64,000 bases of DNA from DASVHS01 sp038244815 (GTDB lineage: Bacteria > Acidobacteriota > Thermoanaerobaculia > Gp7-AA8), in contig JBBRTB010000008.1 of assembly GCA_038244815.1 (NCBI GenBank), positions 99,848 to 163,847 of the forward strand, in the 5' to 3' direction. Numbering within the stretch: the stretch's first letter is position 1; the number at the start of each line of letters is the position of its first letter. Under the pieces are notes generated by a model that had not been told where the DNA came from, ran no database searches, and was given only the letters and a program-made list of their open reading frames with translations. Positions 19,632 to 27,749 of the stretch are shown piece after piece. A program made the position numbers and the translations under genes.

Positions 19632-20645
19632 TTACCGTTGAATGAAATGAACCGGATCAGTGGCCAAGGGACGCTGCAGCCCGCAGTTCGCTGCGAGCGT
19701 GTCGATGATCGTGCCTGCCGGCAGGTTCCAGTTGGCGTCGAACGCTTCACCGCGAGTATGGGCACTCGCTGCTGCCGGGCGCTGCGTCAGCAGCAGCCCA
19801 TGTCGCTGAAACTCCCCTTGCACGTTGGTTCGCAAATTCGCACACTCCGGATCGCGGCGATTGCGCAGGTCGTTCCAGCGATCCCACACCTCGCGCAAGT
19901 GCGCCTGATACGCGGGCGGGCGATAGCCTGAATTCACAGTGAGGGCTCCGCCTGCCGCGCTGGCGGCCTGCTGCAGGCAGTTGAGTGCCGCCTGCATCGC
20001 CGGGATGAGATCGGCGGTATCGAGTGTGTTGCCAGCCTCAAACGACAGCGCGGCGGCATCGGTGATCGTCGTCAGCGGAGGCACCTGGCACGTTCGGACG
20101 TCGAAGTTATCGATGCGTGCGGCGGATTGATCGCCCCAGCCGTCCTGCTGCACGGAAAAGACGAAGGTGACTCGCTGATTGCGCCACTGGTCGAGCGATT
20201 GAGTGATCACCACCTGCGAGCTTTCCCAATACGATCCGTAATCGCTGCCCGGCTTGCCGAAGTTTCTAACGTAGGAAACTGTGCCGGTCGGCGTCACCAG
20301 GTAGGCGTCCAACCAGTCGTAGATCCCCGCGTCATATGTCAGGAACTTGTAGCTGAAGCTGACCAGACCGCCGTCGTTCACATCGATGTCGACGGTCAGT
20401 GTGCTGGCGCCGAAGGGCTCCAGGCCGGGCGCCTGCTCGCCTGTATCGGCATTTGGATAAGGTGTGTCCCAGCGGCCGATTTGCGCGCTGAGGCCGGTCG
20501 TTCCGGAGCTGGTGGTGACGTAGCCGACTCCTCCGGGCGTGACGGCGACGATCTGTGCGTTGCGGGCAGCTTGTGCGAAGCTTGCCGAGGCATAGCTTGC
20601 CGAAAGAGCGAACAAAAGGGTTCGCAACCATCGTGCGGTTTTCAT
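19632..20645 (-). CDS. Secreted protein with beta-sandwich N-domain and C-terminal M15-type peptidase domain
   Basis: The 337-residue protein starts at the ATG at 20645 (ribosome site AGGAGA), with a signal peptide ending near SASFAQA. Residues ~30–190 look like a jelly-roll or proprotein-convertase-P-like beta domain (TLTVDIDVNDGG, DWLDAYLVTPTG, RIDNFDV). Residues ~230–337 match D-Ala-D-Ala/VanY-type M15 peptidases: TVNSGYRPPAYQAHL, the zinc motif SAHTRGEAFDANW (H and D ligands) and the final ligand in DPVHFIQR. It could trim peptidoglycan stem peptides. It lies 18 bp upstream of the 19613 gene and is probably cotranscribed with it. Confidence 0.75.
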   Translation of the reverse strand: MKTARWLRTLLFALSASYASASFAQAARNAQIVAVTPGGVGYVTTSSGTTGLSAQIGRWDTPYPNADTGEQAPGLEPFGASTLTVDIDVNDGGLVSFSYKFLTYDAGIYDWLDAYLVTPTGTVSYVRNFGKPGSDYGSYWESSQVVITQSLDQWRNQRVTFVFSVQQDGWGDQSAARIDNFDVRTCQVPPLTTITDAAALSFEAGNTLDTADLIPAMQAALNCLQQAASAAGGALTVNSGYRPPAYQAHLREVWDRWNDLRNRRDPECANLRTNVQGEFQRHGLLLTQRPAAASAHTRGEAFDANWNLPAGTIIDTLAANCGLQRPLATDPVHFIQR

Positions 20646-20734
20646 CGCTTCTCCTGTCGATTTTGGACTCTTACTTGGACTGCGAGAGGCGGCATTATGT
20701 CGCGCTTTAAGAATGGCGTAAAGGAAATTGTGAA

Positions 20735-21211
20735 TTATGGCGTGCTCTGCAGTGGTCCGTGCAGATGCGTGGAATCGCTCAACACAACTTCAAACATCGA
20801 TTGCAGATACTCGCGGGCCGCGTGGGGCACGATGACGCGGAAACGGTCCTCGCTCGTACCAGGGGCAATGTCCGACTTCGTGCCGCGCTCGTTTGTCCAT
20901 TCGAGCATGAACTTGCGATTCTCTTCGGTCGTGACCAGGCGCGCTGTCCAGCCGGCGGGGGCGGTGGCAGTATCAGGCGCCAGTCCGCGCTCGAATGTCC
21001 ATCCGAGCGGTAAGGTGATGAGTTGCGGCTCCTGGCGCGACGGGTCATATCCAATCCGCAGCGCGGTGATCGGCTGCTTCGTCCGATTGATCACCCGATA
21101 CGAGTAGGTCGTTGCTTTCGGGGCAACGCTCTCGTGCACGGTCACGCGGACGGGTGCCGCGGCGTGAGCGCAGAAAAGGAGGAGCAGGGAGCAGAGTGCC
21201 GTCATTTTCAC
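20735..21211 (-). CDS. Secreted protein of an unrecognised family (paralogue 2, short form)
   Basis: The 158-residue protein starts at GTG 21211 (or ATG 21205), with a signal peptide MKMTALCSLLLLFCAHAAA. The mature part aligns along its length with residues ~30–165 of the 18738–19613 protein, keeping GWTARLVTTEE and SDSTH; it lacks the Ig-like C-terminal domain. One extra domainless copy beside a longer paralogue suggests local duplication around the M15-type gene. The gap to the M15 gene is 89 bp. Function unknown. Confidence 0.8.
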   Translation of the reverse strand: MKMTALCSLLLLFCAHAAAPVRVTVHESVAPKATTYSYRVINRTKQPITALRIGYDPSRQEPQLITLPLGWTFERGLAPDTATAPAGWTARLVTTEENRKFMLEWTNERGTKSDIAPGTSEDRFRVIVPHAAREYLQSMFEVVLSDSTHLHGPLQSTP

Positions 21212-21261
21212 GGCGCGATTGTACGCAAACGAAAAGCGCCGGGCGGTATCGCCGGCGCTCC
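21212..21261 (-). terminator. Terminator hairpin after the kup–phosphatase unit
   Basis: Stem GCGCCGGGCG–GTAT–CGCCGGCGC (21236–21258, one bulged G) with TTTTCGTTT on the minus strand, downstream of the phosphatase stop at 21328. The 50 bp including GGCGCGATTGTACGCAAA are almost identical to 18667–18714. Confidence 0.8.
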
Positions 21262-21280
21262 GTGGAGGACAGCGGCCCTC

Positions 21281-21415
21281 TGCCCGGTCACGGCGGCAAG
21301 CGCCGCGCGGCCAGACACTGACCGCCCCTACGGGAGCGAGGTCACGTATCGCGCGAACACCTCGTTGAAGAGCGCACCCGGCCGGCGCGCGCGCAGGCGC
21401 TCCACGATGGACGGG
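21281..21415. repeat. Direct repeat, right copy (phosphatase 3' end)
   Basis: This is the intact partner of 17944–18078. It covers the last ~30 codons of the phosphatase gene and 47 bp beyond its stop. Confidence 0.9.
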
Positions 21416-21747
21416 CCACTCATCCCGAGCTTGTGCAGGATGAGTCCGGCCACGAGCGCCGAGCGGTTAAATCCCATCCCGCAGTGCGAGAGCACGCGAT
21501 GTCCGTTGCGGATCATGTGCGCCCCCAACAGCGTCACCGCCTCGAGGCGCGTCGGATCGGGCAACTCCTCGTCGTAGATCGGCATGTAGACGTACAGACA
21601 TGTGTCCGGAAGCGTTGGGATGCATTCGTCGAGACCGCCCTCGAGATCGATCACGACATCGACACCGTGCACGGATACGGTCTGCCAGTCCGAGATGGCC
21701 GGCGAGATGAACAGCAGTCCGGAATCGTCTACCTGAACGAGGCTCAC
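21328..21747 (-). CDS. Dual-specificity-type protein phosphatase
   Basis: The 139-residue protein carries the Cys-dependent phosphatase signature VLSHCGMGFNRSALVAGL (HC-x5-R-S), with the general-acid loop probably at MPIYDEELPDP. It should remove phosphate from protein Tyr/Ser/Thr, or another small substrate, in the cytoplasm. The GTG start at 21747 overlaps the kup stop (GTGA), giving tight coupling; the open frame upstream is only a shadow of kup. Coupling to a K+ transporter hints at co-regulation but proves nothing. Its 3' end is duplicated at 17944–18078. Confidence 0.88.
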   Translation of the reverse strand: MSLVQVDDSGLLFISPAISDWQTVSVHGVDVVIDLEGGLDECIPTLPDTCLYVYMPIYDEELPDPTRLEAVTLLGAHMIRNGHRVLSHCGMGFNRSALVAGLILHKLGMSGPSIVERLRARRPGALFNEVFARYVTSLP

Positions 21748-23624
21748 ATCTCGACCTGGGCGCCCAGCTCGATGACCTGGTTCGGCGGCAACCCGAAAAA
21801 CGTCGACGCGCTCGCCGAGTTGCGATTCATCCAGGCGAAGAGATGTTCGCGCCAGATGGCCATGCCCGGGCGTTTGGTCGGGATCAGCACCTCCCGGCCC
21901 AGAAAGTAGCTCGTGGCCATGCGCGGAAACGACAGCGGTTTGGGTCCGAGGCGGTCGAGCAGGCCGGGCAGATCGGGCTCTTCCATGAATCCGAACCGGA
22001 CCATGAGCCGGTACACGCCATGTCCCAGCTCCTTCCACTCATACCGCTCGTCCTCGGACAACGTGGGGGTCTCTTCGATGTCCACGGTCAGCAGCACGAC
22101 GCGCTCGTGCACGACCTTGTTGTGTTTCAGGTTGTGCAGGAGCGCGGTGGGGATGCCTCTGTCGTCGCGCGACATGAAGATGGCCGTCCCCCGAACTCGA
22201 GGAATGCGATTGGCACCCAGATCGCGCAGGAAATCCCCCTCGGTGATGGCGGTCTCGGAAATACGCTGCGAGAGGATCAACCGCCCTCGCCGCCAGGTGG
22301 TCATGAGAATGAACACCGTGACGCCGACGAATAGCGGGAACCATCCTCCCTCCATCACCTTCACGATGTTCGCGCCGAAGAACGAGAGGTCGATGATCAG
22401 GAACGGCACCGCCATTGCCAGCACCATCAGCATCGACCATTTCCATCGCTCGCGTGCCACGATGGCCAGGAGCAATGTGGTGATGCCCATGGTGGCCGTC
22501 ACCGCCACTCCATACGCGCCGGCGAGGTTGGTCGACTTCTGGAAGCCCATCACCAGTCCGATGGCGCTGAGCATCAGGATCCAGTTGACCGACGGGATGT
22601 AGATCTGGCCGATCTCACGCGCCGAGGTGTGGCGGATGCGGATGCGGGGCAGATAGCCGAGTTGCACGGCCTGCCGCGTCAGCGAGTACGCGCCGCTGAT
22701 GACCGCCTGCGAGGCGATGACCGCGGCGACGGTGGAAAGCACGACCAGCGGATACAGCGCCCAGTCCGGAGCCATGTGAAAGAACGGATTGGCGATCGCC
22801 GACGGATCGGTCAGCAGCAGCGCGCCCTGCCCCAGGTAGTTCAGCAGCAGGCAGGGGAAGACGACGACGAACCAGGCCATGCGGATGGGCCGGGCGCCGA
22901 AGTGTCCCATGTCCGCATAGAGCGCCTCGCCGCCGGTGACGACGAGAAAGACCGCGCCCAGCACGAGAAAGCCGGCCACGCTGTGCTCGGCAAGGAACGC
23001 CACCGCGTGCACCGGGTTGATCGCTTCGATCACCCGCGGGGCGCGGAGAATGTTGACGATCCCGAGCAACGCGATGACGGCGAACCACACCATCATCACC
23101 GGCCCGAACATCGCCCCGACCCGTGCCGTGCCGCGTTTCTGCAGCATGAAGAGCGCGACGAGCACGATCACCGTCAGCGGCACGATGAGATGCCCGAACA
23201 TCGGCGTGGCCACATCCAGACCTTCCATCGCGCCGAGAACCGAGATGGCCGGCGTGATCATGCCGTCGCCGTAAAGCAGCGCCGAACCGAACAGCCCCAG
23301 GGCGATCAGGATTCCGCGCCGCTTCGACGCTCTCGGCCGCACGAGCGACATGAGCGCCAGGATGCCGCCCTCCCCCCGGTTGTCGGCCCGCAGCACGAAC
23401 ACGAGGTACTTGACGGAGATGACGATGACCAGCGACCAGCAGATCAGCGAGAGAATGCCGAGAACGTTGCCGGCATTGGCCGCCACGCGATGCCCGTGAT
23501 GCTCCGAAAAGCACTCCCGGAAGGCATAGAGCGGGCTCGTCCCGATATCGCCATACACCACGCCCAGCGCGCCCAGCGCCAGGGTCATCTGGTAACGGCG
23601 ATCTGTTGTATTTCCTCTCTCCAT
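21744..23624 (-). CDS. kup: KUP-family potassium uptake protein
   Basis: The 626-residue inner-membrane K+/H+ symporter has the family start ALGALGVVYGDIGTSPLYAFRECF, 12 hydrophobic segments over the first ~430 residues (such as FGSALLYGDGMITPAISVLGAMEG), and a ~200-residue cytoplasmic C-terminal domain. KUP proteins take up K+ at low external concentration or under osmotic stress. The TGA overlaps the GTG of the phosphatase gene. No riboswitch is visible in the 112-bp upstream gap. Confidence 0.95.
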   Translation of the reverse strand: MERGNTTDRRYQMTLALGALGVVYGDIGTSPLYAFRECFSEHHGHRVAANAGNVLGILSLICWSLVIVISVKYLVFVLRADNRGEGGILALMSLVRPRASKRRGILIALGLFGSALLYGDGMITPAISVLGAMEGLDVATPMFGHLIVPLTVIVLVALFMLQKRGTARVGAMFGPVMMVWFAVIALLGIVNILRAPRVIEAINPVHAVAFLAEHSVAGFLVLGAVFLVVTGGEALYADMGHFGARPIRMAWFVVVFPCLLLNYLGQGALLLTDPSAIANPFFHMAPDWALYPLVVLSTVAAVIASQAVISGAYSLTRQAVQLGYLPRIRIRHTSAREIGQIYIPSVNWILMLSAIGLVMGFQKSTNLAGAYGVAVTATMGITTLLLAIVARERWKWSMLMVLAMAVPFLIIDLSFFGANIVKVMEGGWFPLFVGVTVFILMTTWRRGRLILSQRISETAITEGDFLRDLGANRIPRVRGTAIFMSRDDRGIPTALLHNLKHNKVVHERVVLLTVDIEETPTLSEDERYEWKELGHGVYRLMVRFGFMEEPDLPGLLDRLGPKPLSFPRMATSYFLGREVLIPTKRPGMAIWREHLFAWMNRNSASASTFFGLPPNQVIELGAQVEM

Positions 23625-23736
23625 CCGAAGGCAGCCGCGAACCTTACCACGACGCCGCTACCGCTCTGGTTGCCTGGGAACCGTCCGAGCCGGATGCCCG
23701 GGCGGACGAGCCCGTCAGCCCGTTCGTCGAGAGCAT

Positions 23737-24516
23737 TCAGTACTTTCCCATGCCTCTTTCCTTCGCCGGCAGAATCTCCAGGCAGGTCGTCCACCAGCCC
23801 GTCAGGATCGTCTCGACGAATTCCTCGGGCAGCTTCTCGCCCCGCATCTCACGGGCAAGGCGCTCATGGTCGTATGGGACAGGGATGAACTCGACGCTGA
23901 CCTCGCCGCCAGTCTCGACCATCGCGTACCAGACATTCGTTTGACCGTCGTTCGCCGGACGCCCGATCACGCCGGCATTCACGACGTGGCGGCCGCTGGC
24001 GAGACGGCGATGCCAATGCAGGCCCGTGTGCGTGCAGACGATGACGTCGGCGGCGTGGTCGTCACAGAGGTTTTCGAGAAACGCCTCGGACGACGTCGAG
24101 CGCCACAGGAACTCGTTGATCCGGCGCGGTGAGCCGTGCACCAGCAGCACGCTGCGCCCGTCGACGTCCAGGCGCACGTTCCGCGGCAACGTCCCCATCC
24201 ATTCCTTCAGCGTGTCCGACGTGTTCTCGAACGTGTAGTCGTACGAGATCTGTGCGTAGTGATTGTCGCGCGGATCGGTATAGCCGCAGTGGCAGTCGCT
24301 CGCCCGCGATGACAGCGATTCCTCGTAGTTGCCCTGGATTCCCGGAATACCCCGTTCGATGAGCAGCTCCGGCACCCGGTTCGGGTGCGGGCCGAACGCG
24401 CCGAGGTCGCCGAGGAAATAGACGGCGTCCGGAGCGCGCCGGGCGATGTCGTCGAGTGTTGCGCGCAGCGCCCAATAGTTGGAGTAGATGCCGCCGATGA
24501 ACGCCAGCCGGGTCAT
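23737..24516 (-). CDS. Calcineurin-like metallophosphoesterase with altered first metal motif
   Basis: The 259-residue protein is related to YfcE/MJ0936-type phosphoesterases. Motif II FLGDLGAFGPHP, motif III GNYEE, LLVHGSP and THTGLHWHR are present. The first motif, normally D-x-H in GDIHGN, reads GGIYSN (Gly9, Tyr11), so two standard ligands of metal site 1 are missing. A Cys/His insert SDCHCGYTDPRDN (residues ~73–85) could supply metal binding instead. It lies downstream of the radical SAM gene on the same strand, separated by a palindromic repeat, and may be the last gene of that set. Confidence 0.8.
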   Translation of the reverse strand: MTRLAFIGGIYSNYWALRATLDDIARRAPDAVYFLGDLGAFGPHPNRVPELLIERGIPGIQGNYEESLSSRASDCHCGYTDPRDNHYAQISYDYTFENTSDTLKEWMGTLPRNVRLDVDGRSVLLVHGSPRRINEFLWRSTSSEAFLENLCDDHAADVIVCTHTGLHWHRRLASGRHVVNAGVIGRPANDGQTNVWYAMVETGGEVSVEFIPVPYDHERLAREMRGEKLPEEFVETILTGWWTTCLEILPAKERGMGKY

Positions 24517-24547
24517 CGCGGGCCGCCTCCGACCGCGGGACGTCGCG

Positions 24548-24593
24548 CCACCGCCCGGATTCCTCGCCGTCTTCGCGGCTCGGAATGACGCGG
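24548..24593. repeat. Palindromic CTCGGAATGAC element
   Basis: One copy (CACCGCCCGGATTCCTCGCC…CTCGGAATGACG) fills the gap between the radical SAM stop and the phosphoesterase start. Same family as at 8279, 15556 and 27750. Confidence 0.9.
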
Positions 24594-24595
24594 CC

Positions 24596-25459
24596 TCATG
24601 TCGTGCATGTCACGCCTTCGACCCAGCATGTGTGGCACGCACCGAACTTCAGTGGAAACGGCCGCAGCGTGTCGTCGATGCGGTCCCCCATCCGGGCCTC
24701 CGGCTGCTCGATGAGGATCGGACAGACGTAGACGCCCTTGCTCGTGACCATGCGGCACGAGGAACATTGCAGAACGCCGGCGTCACTCTCCTCGACCATG
24801 TCCGACGAGATCCGCTCCCAGTCCGCATACGCGCGCGTGCGCCGCTCCTCGGCTCCGATCCGAAAGAGGGGCAGGACCTTGAGGCGCGGCTTGGCGAAGC
24901 CGAACCCGCGAATCAGATCGAGAAATCGCGCGCGTCCCTGGCCCGTCTCCACACCCTCGGCTGCGGTCGTCACGGTGATGACCGGGTTCAACCCGACCTC
25001 CGCAAGATTGCGCAGGCCGCTCATCACCTTCTCCCACACGCCCTGGCCGCGGATGGCATCGTGCGACGGGGCGTCAAATCCATCAAGCGACACTCGGATG
25101 TCGAGCGAGTACTCGCTGCCGTCGAACAACTCGCGAAGCCGGAGGCACGTTTCCGGGCGAAGCAGCATCCCGTTGGTCAGCACCGTGGCCGGCCCCTGGC
25201 GCAGTGTGACTTCGAGAATCGCCAGCATGTCGTGATTCATGAACGGCTCGCCGCCCGTGAAGTAGTACTCGCGCACACCGAGCGCTCTGGCCTCGGCGAG
25301 GCGCGTCTCGACGTCGGCCAGCGACATCATCCCGTGGGAATGGTTCTGCGGCGACGAGGAGATGAAGCAATGCGTGCACTCGATGTTGCAGAGCGTGCCG
25401 GCGACCTGCAGCCAGAGCGTGTCGAGCGCGACCAATGGCACGTGCGGAATCGCGGTCAT
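24596..25459 (-). CDS. Radical SAM enzyme with C-terminal Cys-rich (SPASM/twitch-like) region
   Basis: The 287-residue protein has the [4Fe-4S]/SAM motif CNIECTHC (Cys24, 28, 31), GGEP (69–72) and VSLDG of the radical SAM barrel. The C-terminal part has six more cysteines (232, 235, 246, 275, 278, 285) in CSSC…C and CHTC…C spacing, enough for one or two auxiliary clusters. This layout is common in enzymes acting on peptides or small modified molecules. No precursor peptide is visible nearby. The ATG overlaps the stop of the flavoprotein gene (ATGA), so the two are coupled. Substrate unknown. Confidence 0.88.
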   Translation of the reverse strand: MTAIPHVPLVALDTLWLQVAGTLCNIECTHCFISSSPQNHSHGMMSLADVETRLAEARALGVREYYFTGGEPFMNHDMLAILEVTLRQGPATVLTNGMLLRPETCLRLRELFDGSEYSLDIRVSLDGFDAPSHDAIRGQGVWEKVMSGLRNLAEVGLNPVITVTTAAEGVETGQGRARFLDLIRGFGFAKPRLKVLPLFRIGAEERRTRAYADWERISSDMVEESDAGVLQCSSCRMVTSKGVYVCPILIEQPEARMGDRIDDTLRPFPLKFGACHTCWVEGVTCTT

Positions 25460-26604
25460 GAATGGAGTGAAGCGAAAATCGTTTCCAGATGGACGAGTCC
25501 CGTGCGCAGCAGGAACGACGGCGCGCTGCCGTAACTGCGCGACCCGATGAAGAAGAAGTCCGGCTCGCCGCTGCCGAGATCGGCGGCGCTGACGTGCGGC
25601 ACGGTCAGACAGTCGGTGACGTTGGAAATCGCACGGTACAGACGCGCGGAGCCGGCCGTCACGGGCGACGACTCGACGTTGAGCTCGCTGTGAATCCCGC
25701 CGTTCGGGCGGAAACCGGTGAACGCCGCCACACCATCGACGGTCACGCGGCGGCCGCCGCTCAGCGTCACCTCGATCCCGTCGTCGCGCGCGCTGAACGA
25801 CTCCACCATGGCCCGGCGCTCGACGGAGAGAAAATCCGGCGGCTCCTCCGCGAGCCGGTTCGCCGCGCCGACGACGGCGGCGCGTTCCGGCAGCGGGTCT
25901 CCGATCGTCTCCTCGCAGGGACGGCGGTTCGGTTTCCGCACGGCCCAGGTCACGCGCACTCCTTCCACCCCCGCCAGCATCACGATCGCGTTGGCCGCGG
26001 AATGGCCGTCGCCGACGAGCAGGATCCGCTTCCCTCGAAGCGCATCGAGCGATGCGTCGAGCGCGCCGAGAGTGCGGATGGCCTGGATGTCGCTCTCGCC
26101 CGGCGCGGGCAATCCACCGGCGCCGATCGGATTGGGCGTCGCGTAACCGCCGGTGGCGTCGAACACGACATCCGCCTCGATGACTTCCGACGCCGGGGCA
26201 TCGGCGCCCCGTTCGGTCATAAGCCGGAACGGCCGCTCGCTGCGCAGTGGATGACCGGCGAAGTCGCCGCGCGTCAGCCCTCGCCTGCCGATCGCGCTCA
26301 CACGCGTGTTCGTGCGGATGCGATCGCGCAGCGGATCGCGCTCGGCGAGCGGGCGCAGCACTTCGTCGATCATCTCCCTCCCGCTGAGCAGCGCATCGTC
26401 CGCCAGCGCGCCTCCGAGGTGCTCGCGCATGAGCGCGGAGATGTTCATGCCCAGCGGGCTGAAGAAACGTGTGTTGCCCCAGGAGCGGAGGGAGTCGCCG
26501 GGCTGGCCCTTCTCCAGAACGGTGACATCGAACCCGCGATCGATTCCCTCGAGGGCAGCGGCGATGCCGATCGGGCCAGCGCCGATCACCGCGAGCCGGC
26601 GCAT
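25456..26604 (-). CDS. FAD-dependent oxidoreductase (two-dinucleotide-fold, monooxygenase-like)
   Basis: The 382-residue protein has an N-terminal FAD motif GAGPIGIAAA (8–17), VVFDATGGYATPN (ATG motif, ~147–159) and a second nucleotide fold LLVGDGHSAANAI (196–207), probably for NAD(P)H. The pattern resembles flavin monooxygenases and thioredoxin-reductase-like enzymes, but no redox CxxC pair is seen. RPNGGIHSEL and FFFIGSRSYG lie near the end. It is one base downstream of the AhpD-like gene and overlaps the radical SAM gene, so all three are cotranscribed. Confidence 0.85.
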   Translation of the reverse strand: MRRLAVIGAGPIGIAAALEGIDRGFDVTVLEKGQPGDSLRSWGNTRFFSPLGMNISALMREHLGGALADDALLSGREMIDEVLRPLAERDPLRDRIRTNTRVSAIGRRGLTRGDFAGHPLRSERPFRLMTERGADAPASEVIEADVVFDATGGYATPNPIGAGGLPAPGESDIQAIRTLGALDASLDALRGKRILLVGDGHSAANAIVMLAGVEGVRVTWAVRKPNRRPCEETIGDPLPERAAVVGAANRLAEEPPDFLSVERRAMVESFSARDDGIEVTLSGGRRVTVDGVAAFTGFRPNGGIHSELNVESSPVTAGSARLYRAISNVTDCLTVPHVSAADLGSGEPDFFFIGSRSYGSAPSFLLRTGLVHLETIFASLHS

Positions 26605-26605
26605 G

Positions 26606-26938
26606 TCAGGTCTCGCGGCGCGTCATCGTGTTGCAGGCCTGGACCCAGTGGGCGATCGTGCCGCCTCCCCGAATCGCCGCCGCCACGTTCACGGCCTCGG
26701 CCATCTCCTCCGGCGCGATGCCGGCATCCGTGCACGCCGAAGCATAGGAGTCGATGCAGTACGGCTCCTGGATCGCGAACGCAACCGCGAGCGCGATCAG
26801 CTTCTTGGTCTTTACGTCGAGCGCGCCTTTCTCCATCGTCGTCGAATACCACTGCAGAAACAGGTCGAACAGTTTCGGATTCGTCTTGGCGATGTCTCCG
26901 AATCGCGCGAGGTCCTCGGAGAGGTAGTAGCTGGCCAT
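26606..26938 (-). CDS. AhpD/carboxymuconolactone decarboxylase-like small protein
   Basis: The 110-residue all-helical protein starts at ATG 26938 with AAAGGA upstream. The order YYLSEDLARFGDI, KKLIALAVAFAIQEPYCIDSY and EEMAEAVNVAAAIRGG fits the AhpD-like peroxidase family. From memory, the closest named relatives are the arsenosugar-biosynthesis-associated peroxidase-like proteins, which have QCPYC here. In this protein the first Cys of the CxxC is Glu (E58), leaving Cys61 alone, so a normal dithiol peroxidase cycle is unlikely. Two other Cys (69, 102) exist. Confidence 0.85.
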   Translation of the reverse strand: MASYYLSEDLARFGDIAKTNPKLFDLFLQWYSTTMEKGALDVKTKKLIALAVAFAIQEPYCIDSYASACTDAGIAPEEMAEAVNVAAAIRGGGTIAHWVQACNTMTRRET

Positions 26939-26963
26939 TGGGGTTCCTTTCGTCGAGCCGAGT

Positions 26964-27716
26964 CTACTCCGTGCTGCCGCTGATGGGTTGTGGGGCCGTC
27001 GTCCAGTCGTGGCCATCCGATTCGTCCCGCAGCTTGAGGTCGACGACAAACGGCCAGTGATCCGAGGGTCCGCCGCGGATCACTTCGCTTGAAACGAAAT
27101 CCCATCGCGGATCACACATGATGTAGTCGAGTCGCTGCCGCGTCATGGGAAACGTCGCCTCGCTCTGCTCACCGCATACCCGCAGATGTCCGCGCGACAG
27201 CAGCACACGCAACTCCTCGGCACCGGGAGCCACGTTGAAGTCGCCGCACAGGACGTGCGGCAGCGAGCCGCGCGCGATCACGTCAGCGAGCTCGTTCACC
27301 TGGCGGATGCGCGCCAGCCGCAACAGACGGCCCCACGCCGCGAGATGGGTGACCAAGAATGTGAACTGCGAGTCTTGCACGCGGATGCCGGCCTGCAACA
27401 GCGAGCGCGGTTCGCCCGACCCCGGCAGCGGAAATACGCGCGTGCTCGCGATCTCGTGACGCGAGAGCACGGCGTTCCCGTAATCGCCGCCGTCGATCGC
27501 GCAGCTCCGTCCGAAGGCCAGCCGCAGGCCGGTCAGCGCCGCGAGCGTTTCACCCTGATCGATGACTGAAGCGCGGGTCCGGCAGTGAACTTCCTGGAGA
27601 CCGACGACGTCCGGCTCCGCCGCGGCGATCAGTTCGGCGATCTTCGGCAGGTGATCCGGCCGTCCCGCCGCCGCGTGTCCCTGAATGTTGTACGTCATCA
27701 CCCTGACGGAAATCAT
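26964..27716 (-). CDS. Endonuclease/exonuclease/phosphatase (EEP) family protein
   Basis: This 250-residue metal-dependent phosphodiesterase-fold enzyme shows all family blocks: RVMTYNIQGH, DVVGLQEVH, GNAVLSR, FLVTHLAAWG, LCGDFNVAP, QRLDYIM and GPSDHWPFVVDL. Members cut DNA, RNA, phospholipids or inositol phosphates, so the substrate cannot be named. No signal peptide. It is the first gene of the apparent operon leading to the AhpD-like, flavoprotein and radical SAM genes, with a 25-bp gap. Confidence 0.9.
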   Translation of the reverse strand: MISVRVMTYNIQGHAAAGRPDHLPKIAELIAAAEPDVVGLQEVHCRTRASVIDQGETLAALTGLRLAFGRSCAIDGGDYGNAVLSRHEIASTRVFPLPGSGEPRSLLQAGIRVQDSQFTFLVTHLAAWGRLLRLARIRQVNELADVIARGSLPHVLCGDFNVAPGAEELRVLLSRGHLRVCGEQSEATFPMTRQRLDYIMCDPRWDFVSSEVIRGGPSDHWPFVVDLKLRDESDGHDWTTAPQPISGSTE

Positions 27717-27749
27717 CCCCGTTGCATTCTGCTATATTTACCGCGAGCC

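Noticed and set aside
22629..23888. Plus-strand frame of about 420 codons
   Set aside because: Antisense to kup; His/Arg/Asp-rich shadow.
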